Of a DNA stretch of 64,000 nt, positions 32,194 through 42,121 are shown one piece after another. Source of the DNA: Selaginella tamariscina (Eukaryota > Streptophyta > Lycopodiopsida > Selaginellales > Selaginellaceae); the NCBI GenBank assembly GCA_003024785.1, contig PUQB01000461.1, positions 1 through 64,000 of the forward strand, written 5' to 3'. The notes under the pieces were generated by a model. That model was not told the origin of the DNA. It did not search any database and saw nothing but the letters and a program-made list of their open reading frames with translations. Both the position numbers and the translations under genes were made by a program. Every line of letters starts with the position of its first letter. Positions within the stretch are counted from its first letter, which is position 1.

Positions 32194-33640
32194 TTGAGCC
32201 TGGTGGCAAAGAGGAAACAAGTTCATCAGTTACGAAGAGATGGTAATATTCCAGTAGGAATAGAAAGTCAAATGGATGCACTCAAACAGGCGCATTTTAT
32301 GGTACGAGATGGAGTTCTTTATTATAAAGAAAAGAGACTCTATGTTCCAGAAGGGACATGGAGGGAGAGGCTATTAAGAGAGCATCAGGACGTTCCTTTG
32401 GCAGGACATGGTGGAAGGCATAAGACATTGGCTTTGTTGAAACAGGGATTCTATTGGCCGAGTATGATAGACGATGTTGCAAAGTATGTCAAGACATGCC
32501 CCACATGCCAACAAGTGAAGAGTTGATCGCAAAAATGAGCTGGAAGTTGTAGTGTATACCAATTCCAGAGCGGCCATTTCAAAGTGTTACTTTAGACTTT
32601 ATCATGGGATTGCCAAAATCTTGGGTTTTAATGCACTCATGATAATGGTCAATCAGTTTTCAAAGGTTGCTCATTTTGTTCCAACTATAGTGAATGCAAA
32701 ACAAGCAGCAAAGTTGTTCTTCCACGATCGTAAGAGTGCGCGGACTACCAGAAACCATGATCTCATATCGGGATCCTCAGTTTACGAGGGGACGTTGTTT
32801 AAGTAGTTTGGTACGATGCTGAGGTTCAGTACGGCTTACCATTCGCAAACAGATGGTCAAATGGAGAGAGTGAACACTGACAAGTCGAGGACTATCTCAG
32901 ATGCTATGTTCAAGGTGATCAACTTGATTGGCTGAACACTTGGATATGGTTGAGATATGTTACAATAACTCGACACACACTACAATCGGATGTAGCCCGA
33001 TGGAAGTGTTAACTAGGAATAAGGATGGTATTCCTCAGAGTATGGTGTTACCGAAAGACGATAGCAATCGAGTTCCATCTGTAGCAGAGTTCACGGGACA
33101 ATTGTATCGGACATGGGAAACTGTTCGTCAAGCGATGACTAGCATAGGAAAGGTATCGTCAGCAGTACGATAAGCATCGCGGGATGTAAAATATTAGGTT
33201 GGGATATAGATAGTATTGTTGAGTACCAAAAACCTGAAGGTTCCAATGACTCTTTCGAGGAAGTTTCTATCACACTACATAGGTCCATACAAGGTGGTGA
33301 AGCGAGTAGGGAAAGTGGCTTATGGTAGATCTCCTCCGGAGTTGGGAACAATACACAATGTGTTTCATGTCAACTTGCTCGAGCCATTCCCAAGGATGAA
33401 AACATCCACATAGATATCATAGTTTATGTCCGCCTCCAAAGTTAGTTGGTGAGGAGAAAGAATTTGAAGTTGAGGCGATATTAAAGGGCGAAACATTCAT
33501 GGACGACGAAAACGTAAACATGAATATCTTGTTAAGTGGAAAGGGTACCCGGCATGCGAGTCGACATGGGAACCATTGGAGAATCTGCAGAACGCAATGG
33601 AGGTGTTGGTAAATGAGTTTGAGGTAAGGTCTCAAACTAA
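32194..33640 (+). pseudogene. G6 integrase with chromodomain
   Basis: The HHCC zinc domain is intact (HGGRHKTLALLKQGFYWPSM, then KYVKTCPTCQQVKS). Core landmarks are LDFIMGLPKSW, a frame-shifted DPQFTRG with the second Asp, and YHSQTDGQMERVN with the Glu. A chromodomain [18 protein letters not shown] is found at about 33522-33580 in a frame different from the neighbouring pieces. Stops break the chain. Confidence 0.85.
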
Positions 33641-34022
33641 TTAAGAAATAAAGTTATTTTCTTCTTAACATAGGGGCTGACAGACAACATTAACTAGAGG
33701 CCTCCAATATAAATTCTAGTTAACTAAAGAAATTAACTAACCTGTTGTCTGTGTCGGGTGACAGACTTTGCAAACGTGCAAAAGGTTTCCAAATGACTTC
33801 TTGTCGCAGGTGGTGCCTCTGGCAGTTCAGTTCTCGCTCAGTGAATGACGGTTCTGAAGTATTTGGCTTCATGTAATGCAAGGGGGTAATGAAAACTTGT
33901 GAACTTTTTGCTGACTCCACATAGAGTGATTAGTGTTAGTTTTCAGTTAATTTTTCCTAACCTAGTCTAGTCTTGGAGTTAGACGTCAACGAGGACGTTG
34001 ACATTTTCAAAGGCAGGGAGTG

Positions 34023-34974
34023 TGTCATAGTTTTTTACTATGACTCGACCCTTTACTTTGGGGTTTGACTGTTGTTACTTACCGAGTTGTGTGACGAACC
34101 CTATATGTAGTAGGAAACAGGCCCGTTTAGTGCACTTGGGTATCTAGGTGATAGTCCAGTCGGGTGTCATTAGGTATTTGCAGGAAACTCTAGGCGAAGC
34201 TAGAACTTACCTTCTAGAAACTCTCCCCCGTTTTGACGTTCCAAATTAGCGTTCTTCGCAAATATAGCTTGTCAAAATAAGGGTTAGGGACACCCCTAGG
34301 GTTGCCCTAAACCTCCCCCCTAGGGGTTAGGTTAGGACAACCATTTCCTCTAAGGGCTGGCAATTCTGTGCCAGCCCACTTACTCACTTAGGTAAGTGGG
34401 GGGGGGGGGGGGGGGGGGGGGGTCCATCACATAAATAAGGTAGAGTATATGTAGTGAAGCTTCCTGGGTTCAAAAGAGAGCTCGTTAACCTCCTACCGGT
34501 GCAAGCTAAGCTTGTGTCGTCAAGTGCAACCCTTCGTTGTGCCGCCCAAACTTCCACACGACAGGGGTACAACCCACCCTAGGGTTAGACTATTTTTATC
34601 ATTAGTAGGATCTTGCCTTTGAGATAGGGACACGTCACTTCCAAGGAGTTAGTCAAATTCTTGGTCCGAAAACCTGTTCGCAAGCTCAAAGGCATTGCCC
34701 GAGTTCACGTTCCGTAAAACTAGTGGTTGAGGCCTTGCTCCGACCGCCTCAACCACGCCAAGCTAGGAACGACACCTAAAGCTCGGCTAGTCAGTGTATC
34801 CTAATTCACAAGGTGAGTCTCGTTCGTGGACTTGGTCAGCTAGGGGTTTGAGTTCCTAGGGCTTCGGTTCCTAATACAGGTTATTTTACCAGATTCTGTG
34901 GGGTTTCCAAAGAAGGGATTCTAGAGTTGGCACATGGCAAGCCGCCTTTGTTGCACCAGGTAAAAACTCTGACA
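34023..34974 (+). repeat. 3' LTR of G6
   Basis: It follows a purine-rich AGGCAGGGAG (34011-34020). It has the same hairpin (34354-34362 with 34369-34377; the loop differs by two bases, the stem does not) and a G-run grown to 25 (34398-34422). Telomere-like units are fewer than in the 5' LTR. Confidence 0.92.
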
Positions 34975-34979
34975 GGAGG

Positions 34980-35139
34980 GAAGCTTGATCTTCATGGTAC
35001 CTTGAGCTATTACATCTAGCTCTACACCGTTACCAACTACTACTTTTGCCTCTACATGGCTGGAGATCAAAAAGAATATGCCTCAAAGAGGTTACATGTT
35101 GACCTACTGTAGAGTTCAGCCAAATGACATCTTGTCTGG
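34980..35139 (-). pseudogene. C2 protease, N-terminal part
   Basis: Minus-strand frames read WLNSTVGQHVTSLRHILF (the degraded 'W..DSGas.Hmt' block, whose catalytic Asp is missing) and later GVELDVIAQGTMKIKLPS. The chain is interrupted here by G6 and continues at 27688 with KSGAVVHIREVKLVP. Confidence 0.65.
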
Positions 35140-36044
35140 TTACCCCGTCATCTGGGTGCGCATCATCAAGATGATATTAGTTGAATCCTTGTGTGACTTG
35201 GGACACTCAAGTCCATAATGACCAGGCTCTTTACATTTATTACAACGTCCCTTCCTCGTGCCAAAACCTGGAGCAGCTCCTGGAGGTGGATCAATAGTTC
35301 TTTTACCAAGCCAGTCCCATATAGTTTTCTTGCCATTAGATGACGTCTTAAACTTCTTTTTCCACTTTCCACCTTTGTTGGAGGTTCCTTCAGATGTATT
35401 GCTAAAAGCTGCGTATAGGATCTGCTCCCCAGCCTTGCTGTCGGTTTGCTCTCCAGCATCAATATTGACCATGTCTGGCCAAATTTTGTGGAAGTTGAAT
35501 CCTCCTTGTGCAATACTGCATGTCTTAAGGGCTGACACCAAGCCACTACGTAATCCCTTTTCTAGCACAACCTTAATGTCCGTCTGAGGAGTTGGTGTGC
35601 CCTGAACACTATCAATCTACTGAACTATATCTCTCACCCTGCTCAAGTAGGACAAGGCTGACTCACCTGGACCCTAAGCCAACTTGAAGAAGTCAGCCTT
35701 CAAGGACCCTAAAGTTGCCATGCTCTCCTTCCCAAGAGCATTCTTGAGAGCCTTCCAGTTCTCTACAGATGTTTTACTAGTGTCAAATGACTGCGATAGA
35801 GTTTTCCAAGGGATCTGCCCATGATACCAAGGGCCTTGGAGTCCTTGACCTTCCAAGTAGCAATCTTTGTGGCACCTGTTGTAGGGCAATGTCTCTGAGC
35901 CATTAGTAACCTTCCAGATGCCCTTCTCCATAAGATAAAACTGGAGAGACATTGACCATCCGTGAAAACCCTTTCCATCATAGACCTAACCATGTCTCCT
36001 CGTGATGAAGTTGCCATGGTCCCAGAAGTCCCAGAATTGTTCAT
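35140..36044 (-). pseudogene. C2 gag with zinc knuckle
   Basis: It starts MNNSGTSGTMATSSRGDMVR. The capsid region lies in shifted frames (for example 35674-35952). The C-terminal piece (35140-35568) carries PPGAAPGFGTRKGRCNKC and the CCHC knuckle CNKCKEPGHYGLECP. At least two frame breaks are present. The protease that follows is cut by G6. Confidence 0.75.
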
Positions 36045-36047
36045 TCT

Positions 36048-36060
36048 GCTCCGATACCAA
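36048..36060 (-). other. Primer binding site of C2
   Basis: The minus strand reads TTGGTATCGGAGC at the LTR edge. It matches the initiator tRNA-Met site TGGTATCAGAGC with one mismatch. The gag ATG follows within a few bases (MNNSGTSGTMATSS). Confidence 0.8.
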
Positions 36061-36069
36061 TTTGAGAAA

Positions 36070-36100
<31 letters not shown>

Positions 36101-36274
36101 ATATAGTTGAGAAATATATATATGACTTAACTATTTCTGTTTTATTGTCACACTCCAACATCATGTACAACTTTGATTATATATACATAAATAAGTCTGT
36201 ATTTCTTCAACTTCTCTGAACAGGAACACCACTGGTCACTTAATCTCATGTCCTACAAGCGAATATTCCTAACA
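36061..36274 (-). repeat. 5' LTR of C2
   Basis: On the minus strand it begins TGTTAGGAATATTCGC and ends TATTTCTCAAA next to the primer site. A tetranucleotide run (ATCT, about nine units at 36070-36100) replaces the (AT)n of the other LTR, showing microsatellite turnover between the two copies. Confidence 0.87.
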
Positions 36275-36920
36275 CACCCAGGGCGTGGCAAGAAAAAAAT
36301 GGATGCCCTTCCTCGTTCAATATGGATTTCATTGCAGCAAAGCTGATGGCAACGTCTACCTCAAGAGATTGGGAGCTTTCTTTGTTATCTTGGCTCTCTA
36401 TGTTGACGATTGCATTATTGCTACCAAAGATATCCATTTTCTTCAGCAAAAGAAGTAATTGCTGAAGACCCAATTTGAGTAGTCGACATAAGCCTGTTTT
36501 GTTGTGAGAGTTGGAGAAGTCCATGCTCCCTATCACGAATAACTTCAATGCTAGGCAGTACTTGAGCTCATAGAGGTACTTGCTTTAACATGGCAAACTA
36601 CAAGCTAAATGACCACACCTGTGGAGATGAGCATTCGTTTATCCCACGAGCTCTCGCCAACCAGCGACGACGAGAAGAAAGTGATGAAGAATGTTCCCTA
36701 TCCTACAGCTATGGGTAGCTTCATTTATCTGGTGGTCACCACACGTCCAAACTTGGCCTATGCAGTTGGGTAGTGTCCCAGTTCCTCGACAACCCTAGCC
36801 CTTAGCACTGGACAACAGTCGAGCGACATTTTGCACTACCTCCATGCTACTCCACACCTTGTGCCTGAGTACAATTTTGAGCTTCAAGGTTACTCCCGCT
36901 CTAATTGGGCTGATGATGCT
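36275..36920 (+). pseudogene. Copia C3 reverse transcriptase (3' part) and RNase H
   Basis: It continues the RT motif cut by C2 as PRAWQEKMDAF, then LGAFFVILALYVDDCIIATK with the YVDD signature. Degraded frames follow up to FELQGYSRSNWADDAD near 36920, the start of RNase H. It ends where gypsy G3 begins. Confidence 0.8.
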
Positions 36921-36921
36921 G

Positions 36922-38830
36922 ACACCCTTGTGCAGTACCGGAAGAGTCTGATCCAAATACTGACTCCACATTTGTGCATATGTTGAAACATGACAAAAAG
37001 AAGGGGAACTAACATTAGAAGGAAACACAGGGGAATGACCATACAAGGAATGAAATGGGGAGACTCCAATGGATTGGTGTACAGAAGACACATAAGCAAA
37101 TTGAAGAAGGGGCAAGTATTGATCCCAATAGGTTTGGCACTAATTCCATAGATAACATACACTTGAAAGTACGGTTGAGTAGCCACTAGATCATCCATTT
37201 TTGGATAATAGGGTGTTGTGAAAGACTATTTGATTCCTAACCTCATAATTAGCAAACTCAAAACTTCAGCTGTGAAATGGGGTCTTTAATCTGAAAGAAT
37301 TCGCTCTGGACATCCATGCCTTAACACCACTTGATGAAATAAAAAATCTACCACATGAGTTGCCTTAGCCTCTGGAAGAGCCCGGACCTCCACATACCGT
37401 GTCAAATAGTCTGACAAAACAATAGCATATGGCTGTCATTGCTGGAAATGGTCCAATAACATCATATGCAACCAACTCAAAAGGACGATGAACTTGAATA
37501 GATTGCAGATGACCACTAGGGGGAGTGGAATAAGGATTTCGAACTTGATAGAGATGACATGTTTGCAAATATTGATGAAGGTCATGCGGAGCTAAGGCTA
37601 ATAGAACTGTGAACATAACTTGTCCAGCAATTTGTGAAACCTGAGATGACTAGAGAGAGGGTCATCATGGAATGCATGAAGAAAGTGAGGTATATAGCAT
37701 GATGGGATTACCAATTAAGGTGGAGTACCTGTATTATTTTGTCCCACAAAATAAGAAGATTCTCTACCATCGTGAACTTTGCAATATGATTTCGAAAACC
37801 AATATCAACATCTGCAACCAGCTTAAGAGCTTTAAGTGCATCGATTATCTGTTGACTCCATGGTTCCAAACACTGTGCCAACCTAATTTCGTGAAGACTA
37901 GGCAAAGGTGTAGGTTTTAAATATGATAAAACACTTGCAGCAACTGGTGCCCATGACAAAGCATTCACATCTGCCTTGGAAGAACCTGGATGATGATGAA
38001 CTATGAATTGATAATTTTATAATGCTAAGGCCCATTGCGCATGTCGACCCATTAGATGTTTCTTCTTTAATACTGAATGTACCGCAACATGATCACATTC
38101 CACCAAGGTCAAAGAACCATGAAGGTAAGCATGAAACTTATAAAATGCCCAAACCACATCTAAACATTCATTGTCTGTAGTTGAATAATTAAGTTTTGGA
38201 CCACTAAGACTTCGATTGGCATATACAATGGGATGTCGTTGACCTAATTTTGGATCTTCTTGCATGATCAGCACTCAGGCCAATATTTGAAGTATTAGTA
38301 CGAAGAACAAAGGGGCGAGAAAATCAGGATAATGGAGAACGGGACTCCTTCACTACCTGAATCTTTGCTAGATTTGGACGAACACCCTCATAAGAATAAC
38401 AACTCCCAAATACTTCACAAAAATTTGACCAAACTTGTACTTTGACAATTTCAACATCAGTTGATATTGCTACAATCGTAATAAGATCTACTCCATGTGG
38501 GCCAAATGTTCTTTCCATATACCAATTGAATGAACTAGAAGATCATTCACAAAGACTCATGCAAAAGATTCCAAACCTTGAATAACTTCATCCATGAGTC
38601 GTTGAAACGTGGATGGAGCATTCATCAAACCAAAAGGCATCACCATGAACTCATACAATTCATTGAGTGTTTAAAAAGCAATCTTAACTGCATCTATCGG
38701 ATTAAAAGGAGTCATGCGTGGCATAAGATAACTATCCGATACCGTCACATTATTCAAAGGTCGAAAATCAATCGTAAAACGCCTACTTCTGTCTACTTTG
38801 TCAATGACATGGGGCTAAAAAACCCACAGC
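36922..38830 (-). pseudogene. G3 RT, RNase H and integrase core
   Basis: The RT signature VFVNDLLVHS (about 38525-38565) has lost the first catalytic Asp. RNase H at 38017-38274 reads ANRSLSGPKLNYSTTDNECL and HLMGRHAQWALAL. Integrase pieces follow at 37708-37968, 37365-37616 and 36890-37198 (FAYVSSVHQSIGVSPFHSLY). The last block runs into C3 at 36922. Confidence 0.8.
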
Positions 38831-39720
38831 TACAAGACGGTCCTTGAGCTAACATATCCCGAATAGCTTGTGCCATTTCTTGCTTCTCTCAAGGAGATCG
38901 TTGATGAACTAGATATTGGTTGTTGTAGATCCGAAAACTGACAAAGAAGCTTTTCCATATCCTTTTGACAACATTTTGGAGATGGATTGGGAGGAAAGAC
39001 CACCTTTGCAGCAGTATGAAGAGAATACTTAAACTCCAAATTGTATTGTAGGTTATGCTTGTAGGGAAGAATAACTAAGAATGAAAACCTCCCCTGTGTT
39101 GAAGTCCACACACACACCCTCAACACACATCCAATTAAAACCCAAAATCACATCATACAATTGGGAAGGCATGACCCAAAGAGGTAATGCCTTAGAATAT
39201 GACCCTAGACAAATAGGGGCATAACAAGCTTGGGAAGAGATAGCAAAAGACTTATTGTCTCCGTACAATATTTGAAGTGTTGGTTAAGCAGGTTTTACTG
39301 AAAGAGAACACTGTGTCACTAAGGAATGTCGAATGGATGAGATGGTCCCAAAATCAAGAAGAATTAATACTGAACGATCACACACAAAACCTTCAAAAGA
39401 AAAGACAATAGATTCCTTCTCGAGTGTTCCAACCACACCTTGTACCATCAGACCATGAAAACACAAAGATTGTAAAACCCCATCACACAATCCCTTTGTT
39501 GCATGACGGGAACTAGTTTTCTTATTCATTATCAAAAAGAGGTAATACATCCACTGGTGGAACTACAACTTTCATGTCTTGTACCCCTTGATGAGCTGGA
39601 CATTGATGATTGGCACCAACTTCTAAGTGCCCAAATCCTTGGCATTCAAAACAATGTATTTCATGTCCACGTTGTTGACCATGTCCACGGCCTTGTCCTC
39701 ATCCTCGTCTCATAGGCTAG
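38830..39720 (-). pseudogene. G3 zinc knuckle, protease and RT start
   Basis: The broken knuckle CFECQGFGHLEVG is at about 39625-39670 and the protease ILLDFGTISSIRHSLV at about 39310-39370. The linker VMPSQLYDVILGFNWMCVEG follows near 39115-39180. Stops separate the blocks. Confidence 0.75.
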
Positions 39721-39879
39721 AATGCAACATGTGGAACTGCAACATCTACCTTCATGGGTTGTGGATGAGCAACTAGTGGAAGAGGGGCTAGTCTAAGCAA
39801 TCCAGGTTGAATGTGAGTTAGAGGAGGCAACATCATCTTCAAGTGCCTATGCTATTTGAATGGCATCTTCCAAGGTCAT

Positions 39880-40395
39880 TGGGTGATGTCCACGAACAGG
39901 GACTCCTATTGTACCAAGCATCTGATAAAATAGCCATTTTTTAACTACCTCAGACATGTTAGGATCCACTCGAGCCAAATGGTTCTTAAAGTGGACTCCA
40001 AAATGTGCAGCTATTTCACCACCTTTTCACTACAACTGTAAAACCTCATCTAACGACACAGAGGCATCCGCATGATGCTCGAATGCAATTGCCAATGTTG
40101 ATAAAGACAAATCAATTGAAACCTTGGACGCCGGGGCTAGGTGTTGGAACCACAAGGAAGTAGATCCTCGCAAGCAAGGTGGCAACTCACAAAGTTGATG
40201 GAGGGGATCCCATTGGTGATAAGTAACCACCATATGAAAGTGCTCAACCCAAACATGTGCATCTTCTGTGGCTGCTCCTGAGAAAGAGTCAGGACGAAGA
40301 CGAGGATTATACCCAATTGGATTATGGGTTCTTGTTGTGTTTGAACCTGGGACTTTGCTATGGCTTGCAAAAGTTATGCACGTTGTAACTAAAAT
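39880..40395 (-). pseudogene. G3 gag capsid
   Basis: It reads HNPIGYNPRLRPDSFSGAAT, DAHVWVEHFHMVVTYHQWDP and LPPCLRGSTSLWFQHLAPAS, matching the G4 family capsid. About 23 bp of the N-terminal region present in the copy at 60079 (around LLSVLTQG) is missing. Confidence 0.8.
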
Positions 40396-40636
40396 GGGCA
40401 TGATACGTGAAAATGGGAATATAAAAAAATTGCTAATTAATACTTAAGTTTTAATTATTAATTAATTATTAATTAATATATAATTAAGCCTTAAATATTA
40501 ATTAATTAACAAATTAATCCTTCAATAACCTTACTTATTAAGGAATATTCTTAAAATATCTTAGAATATTCATATTATTCTTCGTATAAAAGTTTTATAA
40601 TAAAAAAATATTATCAAACATAATTACAAATGAAAT
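40396..40636. other. AT-rich spacer
   Basis: About 240 bp dominated by TTAATTAATTA-type sequence and AATATT runs. No gene or repeat family was recognised. Confidence 0.5.
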
Positions 40637-41620
40637 CATTTCCTTATCAACATGTTGATTTTTTTTATAAATACTTTCTCCTTAACCATACAGAGAAATC
40701 TTCTCATTTTGTCTAAGTCATCACTCTCCAGATTAATCGAATCATTTTGGTCAATATCTTGATGTTCTTGCCACCACTTAACACTCTCACGAATGCAGTT
40801 AGGAGTTGCTATCCTTGTTAATACATAAGATGTGATAAGATCAAGTCTGCATAAAGGCTCATTTAAAAAATGACGTTCCTTAAGAATAATATTGTAAAGT
40901 GCCTGGTTGCTCTCCTTCATTTTATAAAATTTAAAATCACGAGAAAGAAAGCATCAGGAAATGTTTGATATGGTGGATATTGCTCACAAAAGAGTTTGAG
41001 ATTCTTCTTTCTGAGGCACGTATCCAAGTAGTTCACTAACTCATCCATGGTATTGGTATTAGAATATGGGTCGAAAGTGATTAGATGGATATAAGCAATG
41101 TTTTGGTTGAGCATAGCCTTCTGAGGAGAGTCGTTTACCACTAAGATATGTGCGTTCTTCATTATCCTTAACTAATTGATCCCCCTATGAAGCCTAATAA
41201 ATCTTTCATTCTTGAAGAAGTATGGCTTGCTTTCCTTTCTTATATTGTGAAGTTTATAACATATTTACTGGTCAAAAATCCAATCTTTACGAATCACCTT
41301 TTCTGCAACACTACAATGTTTCTTAAGCAAATTCAACAGTGGTGTCAAGTTGTGAATCTATATGCAATCCCCACAAGTGCACCCATCTCCTTAAGCTTTT
41401 GAAAGAGACGGTCCAACCCTGGACGAAAAATGATATCATATCGAAATTTACCATGAGAAGGAATGAAATCTCCTTGTTTGATTTCTTTTTTTCTATCCTC
41501 GGGCCTTTGTCGATGAAGCAGAACACCATTGACATCCAACAACATAATATGGCCATGGGTAATAGGGGGTAGCGTTGCCTCTTGAATGCTTTGCAACTCA
41601 CTTGTTTTGGTCCCTTTCAC
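40637..41620 (-). pseudogene. NIF/FCP1-like HAD phosphatase gene remnant
   Basis: A minus-strand exon at 41345-41620 has HIMLLDVNGVLLHRQRP, in which LDVNGVLL resembles the HAD motif I (DxDxT/V) of NIF/FCP1 phosphatases. It is followed by IIFRPGLDRLFQKLKEMGAL, the family's 'RPgl.efL..l...' block. A second exon (40917-41162) reads KNAHILVVNDSPQKAMLN and continues to LITFDPYSNTNTMDELVNYL, matching the 'liDDSp.k' block and C-terminal region. A tail (40637-40920) has KESNQALYNIILKERHF. The second nucleophile-motif Asp reads Asn (DVN). It may be a working gene with introns or a pseudogene; no start was fixed. NIF phosphatases act on phosphoproteins such as the RNA polymerase II tail. Confidence 0.6.
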
Positions 41621-42121
41621 ATTTATCTGTTGACATTTATATTGTTATCTATCCCTTTATCATTTACTTGTACATCATCCTTACAAAATTCAGATATTGC
41701 AGGCGCTGAAGAAGTGATTTAAGAACTGAAGGCAATAGAAATGGTGATGAAAAAACTGAAGTGGTCCCCATAGTAAGGATGTTTTGAACTGCATTATTAT
41801 CCATTTCTTGCATGAACTCTGTCATTCTGACATGTGACACAAGAAATTTTTGCCAAACCCCTCTCTTACCTCATGGTAATGCTGAAATCCATGTTCTCAA
41901 CTGTTTCATTACATCTGCAAAATGATAGTTAGCTGGCCTTATAATTATCAAGGTATATTATTTACCTTGTTAATGTGTGACCCATGTTTGAACTAAAAGC
42001 TTCATTAATCCTTGAGAATTTATTTTCTGTACAAATATAAACGAAATATACAAAAATGCCTTATGTTACACTCATTTACAACTATTCATCACTCTAAGAA
42101 CTCATTAACAATTCTTCTTCA
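41621..42121. other. Spacer with nothing recognised
   Basis: It lies between the phosphatase-like exon and the acidic C-terminal piece at 42122-42310. Low-complexity AT-rich sequence; it could hold an intron or promoter. Confidence 0.4.

Larger units (their letters stand above)
27694..34974 (+). mobile_element. Ty3/gypsy chromovirus G6 nested in C2
   Basis: A 7.3-kb element with ~955-bp LTRs (27694-28656 and 34023-34974), TG...CA ends, a primer site next to the 5' LTR and gene order gag-protease-RT-RNase H-integrase-chromodomain. The 5-bp direct repeat GGAGG (27689-27693 and 34975-34979) is the target duplication. The coding region has several frameshifts and stops. The LTRs are alike but differ by small indels, a lost block near 27980-28010 and a large change in G-run length. 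Confidence 0.93.
24364..36274 (-). mobile_element. Ty1/copia element C2, host of gypsy G6
   Basis: A minus-strand copia element of about 4.6 kb once the nested G6 is subtracted. Related LTRs are at 24364-24563 and 36061-36274, the primer site is at 36048-36060, gag at 35140-36044, protease split by G6, and integrase, RT and RNase H at 24650-27320. The 5-bp direct repeat CACCC (24359-24363 and 36275-36279) is its target duplication. The sequences outside join perfectly into the copia RT motif SPRAW, so C2 landed in another copia element (C3). Confidence 0.88.
36922..40395 (-). mobile_element. Truncated Ty3/gypsy G3 (G4 family)
   Basis: A minus-strand gypsy fragment, gag to integrase core, with no LTR at either end. 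It is a close inverted relative of G4 (48338-51508): both encode NALSWAPV..VLSYLKPTPLP, for example. Three key residues are lost here relative to G4: the protease DSG reads DFG, the last Cys of the zinc knuckle is Gly (CFECQGFGHLEVG), and the RT signature reads VFVNDLL instead of VFVDDLL. Confidence 0.87.
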
